From Desulfobacteraceae bacterium (lineage in GTDB: Bacteria; Desulfobacterota; Desulfobacteria; Desulfobacterales; Desulfobacteraceae): a stretch of DNA of 8,628 nucleotides. The notes under the pieces are model-generated. The model ran no database searches and was not told the DNA's origin. It worked only from the letters and a program-made list of their open reading frames with translations. The first letter of the stretch is position 1; every line of letters starts with the position of its first letter. Positions 1-6,128 of this stretch are shown piece by piece. The translations under genes were made by a program, and so were the position numbers. Location: positions 1 through 8,628 of the forward strand of contig JAGLLQ010000233.1 in the NCBI GenBank assembly GCA_023140455.1, in the 5' to 3' direction.

Positions 1-1340
1 GATGAATAATCAAGAGTATCCATTGTAGTCTGTGTCTGAAAATGAAGATCCCGCGAGAAATCAATTCTTTCAAGAAGGTGCAGAATAAATTCTCTCTCAT
101 TTGTTATATCAAGATCCGGATTATCCTCATGGGCACATATTAAAAGATATTTTGCTAAAGAAAGCTGCCCTGTCCCCAATATTGCGTTAGCGTATGTAAG
201 AATTTCTCTGGGTTTTCTAATCTCATAGGGTACATACCTTTCGTGGGCTTTTGCTAAAAGAAGCGGATGGACGCCTGCTGCATCGACAGCATGAATCCTG
301 GTTACACCGGGGATTGATTTAGGTATTTCAGGCTCTGTAAGTTCATGAATTAATTTACCAAAAATTGTATCTTCCTGGGGAGGCTGCCCAACAACTATAA
401 ATGGGAATATTGCATCTTTTCTGTGCCAGACTGATTCAACTTCAAGATACGGAAACTCATGTTCCAAAGAATAATAGCCAAGATGATCTCCAAAAGGGCC
501 TTCTTTTTTTGTTTTACCAGGAACAATTCTCCCTGTTATACAAAAGTCAGCATCTGCTGAAACTACAAATCCTGATTTAATACAATACCGAAAATTTCTC
601 CCGGCAAGCGCTCCGGCAAAACATAGTTCTGACATATTTTCCGGCATTGGCATTACAGCTGCAAATGCATGGGCAGGTGGCCCTCCAATAAATATACTTA
701 CACGTAAAGGAACACCGAGTTGTAATGCTTTTAAATGATGATTTCCGATCCCTCTGTGGATTTGATAATGAAGCCCGATTTCTCTATTTTTTATATAATC
801 GCCTCCGGAAATCTGAATTCTGTACATTCCCATATTTGAATCTAATATACTGTTTCTTTCAGGATTCATTGAAAAAACCTGGGGCAAAAGAATAAACCCC
901 CCGCCATCTTTTGGCCAACATCTTATCATGGGCAGATTGTCAATGGTTGTCTTCCTTTCTAAAACCTTACCATTGCTCTTCTTTAAAGGTAAGGCATGGA
1001 TAAGTGCAGGAATAGTTTTTAAGCTTGTAAAAGATGATTGAAACAGGTTTGGTTGAAAAATATTTTTAAAATCAGATTTGATTTTTATAAGATATTTTAT
1101 CCTGTCAAAACAAGGCTCAAAAATTCTTAAAGCCCTGTCATAATTACCATACATATTGGATACTGCCATAAATGGGCTTTTCTTAATATTTTCAAAAAGT
1201 AAGGCAGGGCCATTGTTTTGAAAGACTCTTCGTGTTACTTCAGCCATTTCCAGATCAGGATCGATTTCTTCTTTAACTCTTACAAGTTCGCCTTGATTTT
1301 CAAGGTAGCTTACACACTCTTTAAGGCTCTTAAATGTCAT
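1..1340 (-). CDS. UbiD-family prenyl-FMN-dependent decarboxylase (3' end outside window)
   Basis: UbiD enzymes reversibly decarboxylate aromatic or alpha,beta-unsaturated acids with prenylated FMN made by a UbiX partner. No ubiX is visible here. The frame is open from an ATG at 1338-1340 to the window edge: 446 residues, C-terminus missing. Cofactor and metal motifs are present in order: NMGMYR (N169 and R174, matching N168/R173 of fungal Fdc1), IHRG (H195), SELCFAGALAG with metal ligand E238, and EGPFGDHLGYY, where E280 and D285 take the places of the catalytic acid pair. VGQPPQEDT (318-325) and AVDAAGVHPLLLA (351-363) are also typical of the family. The N-terminus (SLKECVSYLENQGELVRV) matches the long UbiD form of about 600 residues, which includes menaquinone-pathway decarboxylases. 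The ATG overlaps the upstream stop as ATGA, so the gene is probably translationally coupled. Family assignment is firm; substrate is unknown (quinone precursor or aromatic acid both possible). Confidence 0.93.
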   Translation of the reverse strand, partial: MTFKSLKECVSYLENQGELVRVKEEIDPDLEMAEVTRRVFQNNGPALLFENIKKSPFMAVSNMYGNYDRALRIFEPCFDRIKYLIKIKSDFKNIFQPNLFQSSFTSLKTIPALIHALPLKKSNGKVLERKTTIDNLPMIRCWPKDGGGFILLPQVFSMNPERNSILDSNMGMYRIQISGGDYIKNREIGLHYQIHRGIGNHHLKALQLGVPLRVSIFIGGPPAHAFAAVMPMPENMSELCFAGALAGRNFRYCIKSGFVVSADADFCITGRIVPGKTKKEGPFGDHLGYYSLEHEFPYLEVESVWHRKDAIFPFIVVGQPPQEDTIFGKLIHELTEPEIPKSIPGVTRIHAVDAAGVHPLLLAKAHERYVPYEIRKPREILTYANAILGTGQLSLAKYLLICAHEDNPDLDITNEREFILHLLERIDFSRDLHFQTQTTMDTLDYS

Positions 1341-1804
1341 AATTCAAGCTTTTCTCTTGACCCAAATTTCTGACTGTTATCCATATAATAAACTGTTTCA
1401 GGAAAAAATTGATACAATCGGGCTTTATATTTTTTTCGAAAAAACTCTAAGATATCTTCTTTTTTATAATTAATTTTGTATTTATTTATATATTCCATTG
1501 CACGCAAAACAGCATCTTTTTTATTCTCAACTTTGACAATTTTGCCCTGCATTTGGAGTCCTTTTATATTTTTAAAATCAGTATCATCTGAAAACACTGA
1601 TGCTGCGACCTTATTCTCTGAACCCTGCGAATATAGAGCTTCTTTTATGTGTCTTGAATCAGGATTGGAAAAAAAATAAAAGTTTCTATTAGAAAAAACA
1701 TAATACACTGGAGCAGCCCATGTCTCCTGTTTTAAATAAGTTGCAAGGGTTAATACCCGCATCATAGATGCGAGAGTAAAAGCACTCTTCCTTGATAGAC
1801 TCAT
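1337..1804 (-). CDS. YhbP/UPF0306-like protein, PNPOx-type flavin-binding split barrel
   Basis: A 155-residue protein resembling E. coli YhbP (UPF0306) and the wider pyridoxamine-5'-phosphate oxidase-like superfamily. Visible family marks are TLATYLKQETWAAPVYYVF (19-37, first barrel strands), FSNPDSRH (45-52), IKGLQMQGKI (80-89), and the C-terminal YYMDNSQKFGSREKLEL (139-155), which matches the 'YYLDN..GFG.RE.LE' ending of YhbP proteins. Such proteins usually bind FMN or F420, but the activity of this branch is not established. The ATG at 1802-1804 follows the upstream stop by 12 bases and has no clear ribosome-binding site. The Met pair at residues 14-15 is an alternative start and would give a protein closer to the usual N-terminus. 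The last four bases overlap the UbiD start. I infer that a flavin protein in one operon with a prenyl-FMN enzyme may act on the same aromatic or quinone chemistry. Confidence 0.85.
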   Translation of the reverse strand: MSLSRKSAFTLASMMRVLTLATYLKQETWAAPVYYVFSNRNFYFFSNPDSRHIKEALYSQGSENKVAASVFSDDTDFKNIKGLQMQGKIVKVENKKDAVLRAMEYINKYKINYKKEDILEFFRKKYKARLYQFFPETVYYMDNSQKFGSREKLEL

Positions 1805-1816
1805 AGCTTAAATAAT

Positions 1817-2092
1817 TTATACTTTTTTAAAAGCGCCGATAATAATACAAATCAAACCAACTATTCCCAGCAATATAGAAAGCTCCATGGTATTTACAAT
1901 AAAATCAACCCATCCTACTACTGCTTCAGACGGAATCTTTTTAATAAATTGATCAAGTACCTCATTTGTAAGGCTGCCAAGCGTTATTTTAGACCAGCTG
2001 GCGGTCATTTGCATAAGTCCTGAAACACCCTGAAAGAGCAGGACAACAAGTGCAGCTCCCCACGAAATAAATCCGATTTTTGTCAAACCCAT
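1817..2092 (-). CDS. small two-helix membrane protein, function unknown
   Basis: I do not recognise this 91-residue protein. It has two hydrophobic stretches, about residues 8-28 and 70-88, joined by a loop of roughly 40 residues containing a mildly amphipathic segment (about 43-54, ending IKKIP). It ends in a short basic tail (FKKV), suggesting an inner-membrane hairpin. The ATG at 2090-2092 was chosen because AAAGGG lies nine bases upstream. An in-frame TTG at 2108-2110 would add six residues but would place that ribosome-binding site inside the coding region. It is the first gene after the promoter at 2149-2177 and is followed 12 bases later by the PNPOx-like gene, so it probably belongs to the UbiD operon. 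It could anchor or partner those cytosolic flavoenzymes at the membrane, but nothing in its sequence proves this. Confidence 0.7.
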   Translation of the reverse strand: MGLTKIGFISWGAALVVLLFQGVSGLMQMTASWSKITLGSLTNEVLDQFIKKIPSEAVVGWVDFIVNTMELSILLGIVGLICIIIGAFKKV

Positions 2093-2101
2093 ATATTCAA
2101 A

Positions 2102-2107
2102 CCCTTT
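2102..2107 (-). promoter_or_regulatory. ribosome-binding site deciding the start of the small membrane protein
   Basis: AAAGGG on the minus strand, nine bases before the ATG at 2092. It favours this ATG over the in-frame TTG at 2110, which directly precedes the AAAGGG. Confidence 0.5.
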
Positions 2108-2148
2108 CAAAAATAAATATTTATGTTAATCTTAAAATATGTTGAACC

Positions 2149-2177
2149 ATATTATTCTGCTCTTATCTTATAGTCAA
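2149..2177 (-). promoter_or_regulatory. sigma70-type promoter of the membrane protein/PNPOx-like/UbiD operon
   Basis: On the minus strand TTGACT (2172-2177) is followed after exactly 17 bases by TAATAT (2149-2154). The -35 box has one mismatch to consensus. Transcription would start near 2142, giving a leader of about 50 bases before the ATG at 2092. A short inverted repeat (ATTAT at 2180-2184, ATAAT at 2190-2194) sits just upstream of the -35 box and could be an activator site, though it is too AT-rich to trust alone. Confidence 0.65.
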
Positions 2178-2194
2178 ACATTATTAGTGATAAT

Positions 2195-2223
2195 TTTACC
2201 AGTCAGTTACTTTTCTTTATATA
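2195..2223 (+). promoter_or_regulatory. possible murJ promoter
   Basis: TTTACC (2195-2200), 17 bases, then TATATA (2218-2223), each box matching four of six consensus positions. It would start transcription near 2230, about 25 bases before the murJ ATG. In such AT-rich DNA similar matches arise by chance. A second weak pair, TTGAAC at 2142-2147 with TATCTT at 2164-2169, is about as good. Confidence 0.3.
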
Positions 2224-2254
2224 TTCTTTGTGGTAAAGATTTATACTGTTTATT

Positions 2255-3835
2255 ATGACCGATACTTCATTATTTAAAAAAGTAACAATTGCCTCATTTA
2301 TTATGATGGCATCAGTGTTTCTAAGCCGTATCATAGGCCTTTTCCGGGAGATGACAATCGCATACACCGGCGGTGCAAAAGGCTTGGTTGACGCATATCA
2401 GATAGCTTTTATTATCCCGGAAATATTAAATCATGTTGTGGCAAGCGGGTTTTTATCCATTACTTTTATTCCTATATTTGCCCATTATCTTACAAAAAAT
2501 AATGAAAATGAGGGCTGGAAAGTTTTTTCAATAATTTTCAATACATTTGGCCTTCTTTTATTAACTTTTATTGCTGTTTCATTTATTTTTGCACCCTCAC
2601 TTGTAAACCTGCTTGCTCCCGGGATTAAGGACCCTGTTATTTTTAAAAGTGCTGTTAAAATGACAAGAATAATAATCCCTGCGCAATTTTTCTTTTTTAC
2701 AGGTGGATTGTTGATGGCAGTTCAATTTGCAAAGGAAAAATTTTTTATTCCAGCCCTTGCACCACTTATTTACAACATTGGCATAATTACCGGCGGGCTT
2801 TTATTGGGTCCATGGCTTGGTATGGAGGGTTTTGCATGGGGAGTTTTAGCAGGTTCCTTTATTGGAAATTTCCTTATCCAATTGATAGGAGCAAAAAAAG
2901 TAAACCTTAAATTCTATTTCATTTTTAACTTAAAACATCCTGATTTCAAAAAATATATTATTTTGACCATTCCTCTCATGATTGGTCTTACAATGACTTT
3001 TTCCACTGAAATTTTTCTAAAATTCTTTGGCTCATACCTTGCTGAAGGAAGTATAGCTGCTCTCAACTATGCTTTAAGGATTATGTTTATACTGGTGGGA
3101 CTTTTTGGACAAGCGGTTGGTGTGGCATCATATCCGTTTATGGCTAAACTTGCTGAAAAAGGCGATCTTACACAATTAAACAGCCTTTTAAATAATACAT
3201 TAAAATTTCTTTTACTTGTTATCCCTTTTTCAATACTCTTTATGGTATTAAAATACGAAATTGTAGTAATGATTTTCCAAAGAGGTAGATTCGATGCTGC
3301 TGCTACAATTCTGACATCAAGCGTGCTGCCATTTCTAATGACAGGAACATTTGCCTTTGCAGCTCAAACTGTTGTTGCAAGAGGCTTTTATGCCACAAGA
3401 AATACTTTGCTCCCAGCAATTTTCAGCACTGTTTCTGTACTTGCAAGCCTGCCTTTGTTTTTCTTTTTTATGAAAATATATCAGGCAAGAGGAATAGGCC
3501 TTGCTCTTTCTTTATCAGCAATTTTACAGACAATTGTCTTGTATGAAATATGGAATTTTAAAACAAAAAACATTGAAAGAAAAGAAGTTTATAAGTTTTT
3601 TCTTAAAATCTCATGTATCAGCATTTTAATTGGAATTATTCTTTTGAAAATCACTCAATTTTTTCAGGGAGTTATTGATAATACAACTTTTGCAGGAGCA
3701 TTATCCATATCCCTTGTGACAGGAGTATGCTTTCTTATTCTTATTTCAAGTGCATGCTTTATTTTTAAAATACAAGAATTTTCTGTTTTATTTCAAAAGA
3801 TAAAAAACAAGTTAAAACCAAACCATAATGATTAA
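2255..3835 (+). CDS. murJ: MurJ-family lipid II flippase (MOP superfamily), divergent
   Basis: A 526-residue polytopic inner-membrane protein of normal MurJ length, hydrophobic throughout with about 14 predicted helices. MurJ flips lipid-linked peptidoglycan precursor across the membrane. Alignment to E. coli MurJ from memory places SRIIGLFRE with R25 and R31 on R18 and R24, D46 on D39, and NYALRIM with R275 on R270. FIPALAP (164-170) and the later ARGFYATRNTLLP correspond to conserved family segments. Two charged residues essential in E. coli are absent: R52 is N59 and E273 is F278. E57, in the 'RRIFAEGA' motif, is S64. The protein may therefore be a true but divergent MurJ or a paralogue moving another polyprenyl-linked substrate. 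No good ribosome-binding site precedes the ATG; the Met pair at residues 17-18 is too far into helix 1 to be likely. It is divergent from the UbiD operon and ends eight bases from the convergent chemoreceptor gene. Confidence 0.9.
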   Translation: MTDTSLFKKVTIASFIMMASVFLSRIIGLFREMTIAYTGGAKGLVDAYQIAFIIPEILNHVVASGFLSITFIPIFAHYLTKNNENEGWKVFSIIFNTFGLLLLTFIAVSFIFAPSLVNLLAPGIKDPVIFKSAVKMTRIIIPAQFFFFTGGLLMAVQFAKEKFFIPALAPLIYNIGIITGGLLLGPWLGMEGFAWGVLAGSFIGNFLIQLIGAKKVNLKFYFIFNLKHPDFKKYIILTIPLMIGLTMTFSTEIFLKFFGSYLAEGSIAALNYALRIMFILVGLFGQAVGVASYPFMAKLAEKGDLTQLNSLLNNTLKFLLLVIPFSILFMVLKYEIVVMIFQRGRFDAAATILTSSVLPFLMTGTFAFAAQTVVARGFYATRNTLLPAIFSTVSVLASLPLFFFFMKIYQARGIGLALSLSAILQTIVLYEIWNFKTKNIERKEVYKFFLKISCISILIGIILLKITQFFQGVIDNTTFAGALSISLVTGVCFLILISSACFIFKIQEFSVLFQKIKNKLKPNHND

Positions 3836-3843
3836 TTCTATAT

Positions 3844-5511
3844 TTAGACTTTGAATGTATCTAAAAGTTCCTGTAGTTTCTCTGCCATCTCAGCTAGATT
3901 ATCTGCTTCTTTATTTACCTGTGTGCCGCCTTGTTCCATCTCTTTTGAAGCTTTTTCAACTTCAATGATTTTTTGTGCAACCAGGCTGGCTGCTGTAGCT
4001 CCCTGATTAACATTATCATTTGCTTCTGAGATTCCTTGTGACACGTCAACAAGGTTCTTTACAATCTCGCTTGTTGTTACATTCTGTTCTTCAACTGCAG
4101 CAGCTATACCGGAAACTGCCTCATCAGATTCATCCAAGTTCTCTGTAAGCCCCTTCATCCCTTTGACTGTTTCTTGTGCTTTATCCTGCATCCATTTTAA
4201 TCTTTCATCAATCTTATCTGTAAATTCATTTGTTGCTACTGCCAACTCTGCTATCTCCTCTGCTACTACAGCAAAACCTTTGCCCGCATCTCCTGCTCTT
4301 GCAGATTCTATTCTTGCGTTAAGAGCAAGCAAACTGACATGTTCTGAAATTGTTCTTATCTCATCGGTTTGGGTATCAACTTCTTTTGCTGTAACACCAA
4401 GCTCTTCAATAATCTTACCAGTTTTTACAAACTCTTCAGCAGCTTTTTCAATAATAGTTTTAGTTAAATTTGTATTTTTAGAAATTTCATTTACTGTTGA
4501 GCTCATCTCTTCAGAGGCAGAAGTCACAGTATTAAGATTAGAAGTTGATTGGTCCATAGTTGCTGCAATTGAATTCAAAGTTACACTCATTTCTTCAGAT
4601 GCTGATGCAACTGAGCTTGAGTTCTCAGATGTTTCCTTGCATCCTTTAAGAAAGTTTTTTGAAATTTCATTTAAACCATGTGACGAATCATTAAGTTTTG
4701 AGCCTGAATCAATAATCTGTTTAATAGACTCTCTTAAGTCTTTGTTGACAAGATTAATTCTTGCTAAAATATGATCCATTTCATTTGTACCCGTGACAAT
4801 ACTTTCATGGGTAAGATCTCGTTGTCGCATTTTATCTGTAGCATTAAGCAGAACTTTAACCTTTTTATTGATCATGAAATGGAAAAAAAATACTACAAAA
4901 CCTATCAAAATAATTAAGCCGCAAATCCCTACAAAAAGATTCTTTTGTATACCTGCTTTAATAGCTTGTTCAACATGCTTTTTTGTAGAACAGACTGAAA
5001 TGCCTCCCAGTACCTTATTTGAACTCCCATGGCAATGGAAACATTTTTTCTCATTTGGTATGACCATATTAACAACAGCGTATTTTTCTTCCTCAAATAC
5101 AGTTTCAAGCATTTGTCCTGTGTCTTGACCCGTATCAATCATTGACTTCATATCTAAAGAAGCTTGTTCTCCGATATAAGATTTAACATTGGCTCCTTCA
5201 GATTTTGTATCAGTGCTAAAAAATATTTTTCCTTTTCTATCATAAACATATACATTTAAGCCTGCCAGTTCTTGATGAAGTTTTGCAAACTGTCTTTTAA
5301 CTGCATCATTATTTCCTACTGACAAAACATCAAACATTCCACTTTGTATAGATTCAGCAAGCGTTCTATTTTGAGATTCCAATTGAGAATTACTCAGACC
5401 TGTCATGGTTAAAATACTGAAAACTATCATTGAGCCACTCGCAAGCATAACTAATAATGACATAGGTATTATAAATTGAGCCCATAATCTTTGCCGGACA
5501 AATGATAACAT
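3844..5511 (-). CDS. methyl-accepting chemotaxis protein with periplasmic heme-c sensor domain
   Basis: A 555-residue transmembrane chemoreceptor. Helix 1 spans about 13-37, the periplasmic domain 38-191, helix 2 about 192-213 and HAMP about 214-265. The coiled-coil signalling hairpin follows to the C-terminus. The periplasmic domain carries a c-type heme motif CFHCH (157-161), followed by HGSSNKVLGGISV, an arrangement known from heme-c sensor domains of deltaproteobacterial receptors and kinases. The hairpin tip (390-417) has LLALNARIESARAGDAGKGF, recognisable but altered from the usual NAAIEAARAGE. Glu pairs at 306-307, 334-335 (two SASEEMS copies 28 residues apart, four heptads) and 474-475 look like methylation sites. 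There is no NWETF-like CheR tether; the end is LLDTFKV. The start is supported by AAAAGGAG five bases before the ATG. The gene lies 21 bases after the tetraheme cytochrome and probably shares its transcript. The expected role is redox or ligand taxis through heme; the signal is not known. Confidence 0.93.
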   Translation of the reverse strand: MLSFVRQRLWAQFIIPMSLLVMLASGSMIVFSILTMTGLSNSQLESQNRTLAESIQSGMFDVLSVGNNDAVKRQFAKLHQELAGLNVYVYDRKGKIFFSTDTKSEGANVKSYIGEQASLDMKSMIDTGQDTGQMLETVFEEEKYAVVNMVIPNEKKCFHCHGSSNKVLGGISVCSTKKHVEQAIKAGIQKNLFVGICGLIILIGFVVFFFHFMINKKVKVLLNATDKMRQRDLTHESIVTGTNEMDHILARINLVNKDLRESIKQIIDSGSKLNDSSHGLNEISKNFLKGCKETSENSSSVASASEEMSVTLNSIAATMDQSTSNLNTVTSASEEMSSTVNEISKNTNLTKTIIEKAAEEFVKTGKIIEELGVTAKEVDTQTDEIRTISEHVSLLALNARIESARAGDAGKGFAVVAEEIAELAVATNEFTDKIDERLKWMQDKAQETVKGMKGLTENLDESDEAVSGIAAAVEEQNVTTSEIVKNLVDVSQGISEANDNVNQGATAASLVAQKIIEVEKASKEMEQGGTQVNKEADNLAEMAEKLQELLDTFKV

Positions 5512-5532
5512 GTTGTCTCCTTTTAAAACCGT

Positions 5533-5994
5533 TTAATGCGCCCCGCCAAACAAAAGAGGTTTAAAATTAAATGATTCTACTCTATTTTCATTATGACATT
5601 TTGTGCAGTCGCTAATGGATAAATTATATTTTATTGCTTCAGGGTCTCCGTCGAGCTCTACATGCAGACTTCCAGGCCCATGGCAGACCTCACATCCTGC
5701 ATTCTTAAGTTCAGGAGTTTTCTCTTCAGAAATAAATCCTCCTTTATTACCGTACCCTGTTGTATGGCATTCAAAACAACTTTTAAATTCGTCATTAGTG
5801 AGTTTAGGCTTCATTACCATAATACTTTCAAAGGAATTAGCTTTTTTAGCATATTTTTTAAAAGTAGAATACTCATCCTCATGGCAATCTTTGCAAACTT
5901 CTGATCCGACATATATTTTTTCTTCAGCTATTGCATTCACAACCAGGCTGAAACAAAAAATAAGTACCATAAGTAATACTGATAGATATTTCAT
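5533..5994 (-). CDS. exported tetraheme cytochrome c, c554-like
   Basis: A 153-residue periplasmic electron carrier. A signal peptide (basic start, hydrophobic 4-20, likely cleavage after AIA at 23) precedes four heme-attachment motifs: CKDCH (34-38), CFECH (73-77), CEVCH (101-105) and CTKCH (130-134). The spacing, with HTTGYGNKGGF after heme 2 and CEVCHGPGSLH at heme 3, fits the cytochrome c554/c-prime-like family, and the protein ends FKPLLFGGAH. Only two histidines, H111 and H153, lie outside the four motifs in the mature protein, so not all hemes can be bis-His ligated within one chain. Met59 and Met61 are possible other ligands. The ATG at 5992-5994 has AGGGG about nine bases upstream. 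The gene is first after a strong promoter (6082-6110) and is followed by the heme-c chemoreceptor, which suggests a joint redox-sensing role. An ordinary respiratory carrier is the alternative. Confidence 0.93.
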   Translation of the reverse strand: MKYLSVLLMVLIFCFSLVVNAIAEEKIYVGSEVCKDCHEDEYSTFKKYAKKANSFESIMVMKPKLTNDEFKSCFECHTTGYGNKGGFISEEKTPELKNAGCEVCHGPGSLHVELDGDPEAIKYNLSISDCTKCHNENRVESFNFKPLLFGGAH

Positions 5995-6018
5995 TGACCT
6001 GTGCCCCTATCCCATCCT

Positions 6019-6040
6019 TACCGAATGTATCTTTTCGGCA
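6019..6040 (-). promoter_or_regulatory. leader hairpin upstream of the cytochrome gene
   Basis: In the untranslated leader, TGCCGAA and TTCGGTA can pair (seven pairs, one of them G-U) around an eight-base loop. It lies between the predicted start of transcription and the ribosome-binding site. It has no following U-run, so it is not a classical terminator. It could affect RNA stability or translation, or be chance. Confidence 0.35.
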
Positions 6041-6081
6041 GAAAAGTATTGTTGTTTCTTATTATTTTTAGCATATCTATA

Positions 6082-6110
6082 ATAATAAATTTTAAAATTT
6101 AAGATGTCAA
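6082..6110 (-). promoter_or_regulatory. strong sigma70-type promoter of the cytochrome/chemoreceptor pair
   Basis: On the minus strand a perfect TTGACA (6105-6110) is followed after 17 bases by TATTAT (6082-6087). Transcription would begin near 6075, giving a leader of about 80 bases before the cytochrome ATG. The promoter begins only 18 bases past the arginase stop codon, so the pair can be transcribed independently of the arginase gene. Confidence 0.7.
6086..6101. promoter_or_regulatory. 16-bp perfect palindrome in the promoter spacer (operator candidate)
   Basis: TAAATTTTAAAATTTA is fully self-complementary. It fills most of the spacer between the -35 and -10 boxes of the cytochrome promoter and touches the -10 box, a classic repressor position. 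It contains only A and T, so chance is a real alternative in this genome. Confidence 0.4.
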
Positions 6111-6123
6111 CGGAATATTTCGT
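6110..6123. promoter_or_regulatory. imperfect 14-bp palindrome abutting the -35 box (activator-site candidate)
   Basis: ACGGAATATTTCGT pairs at six of seven positions and includes G/C at its ends. It overlaps the first base of the TTGACA box by one base and covers about -36 to -49 relative to the predicted start, where activators commonly bind. It does not match the FNR/CRP or Fur consensus as I know them. Confidence 0.35.
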
Positions 6124-6128
6124 AAAGC

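Noticed and set aside
2180..2194. Fur-box-like ATTAT/ATAAT inverted repeat upstream of the UbiD operon promoter
   Set aside because: Only five pairs, all A/T, in an AT-rich spacer; it does not extend to a recognisable Fur box. Mentioned only under the promoter.
3843..3865. Hairpin TTTAGA/TCTAAA as a bidirectional terminator
   Set aside because: Only six weak base pairs with an 11-base loop, no U-run on either strand, and most of it inside the chemoreceptor coding region.
4163..4774. 203-codon open frame antisense to the chemoreceptor gene
   Set aside because: It lies wholly inside the well-supported chemoreceptor coding region; its Ser/Ala/Val-rich translation is what reversed coiled-coil codons give, and it resembles no protein I know.
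5603..6082. Plus-strand open frame of 159 codons antisense to the cytochrome gene
   Set aside because: The opposite strand encodes four heme motifs and a signal peptide in order, so this frame is a shadow.
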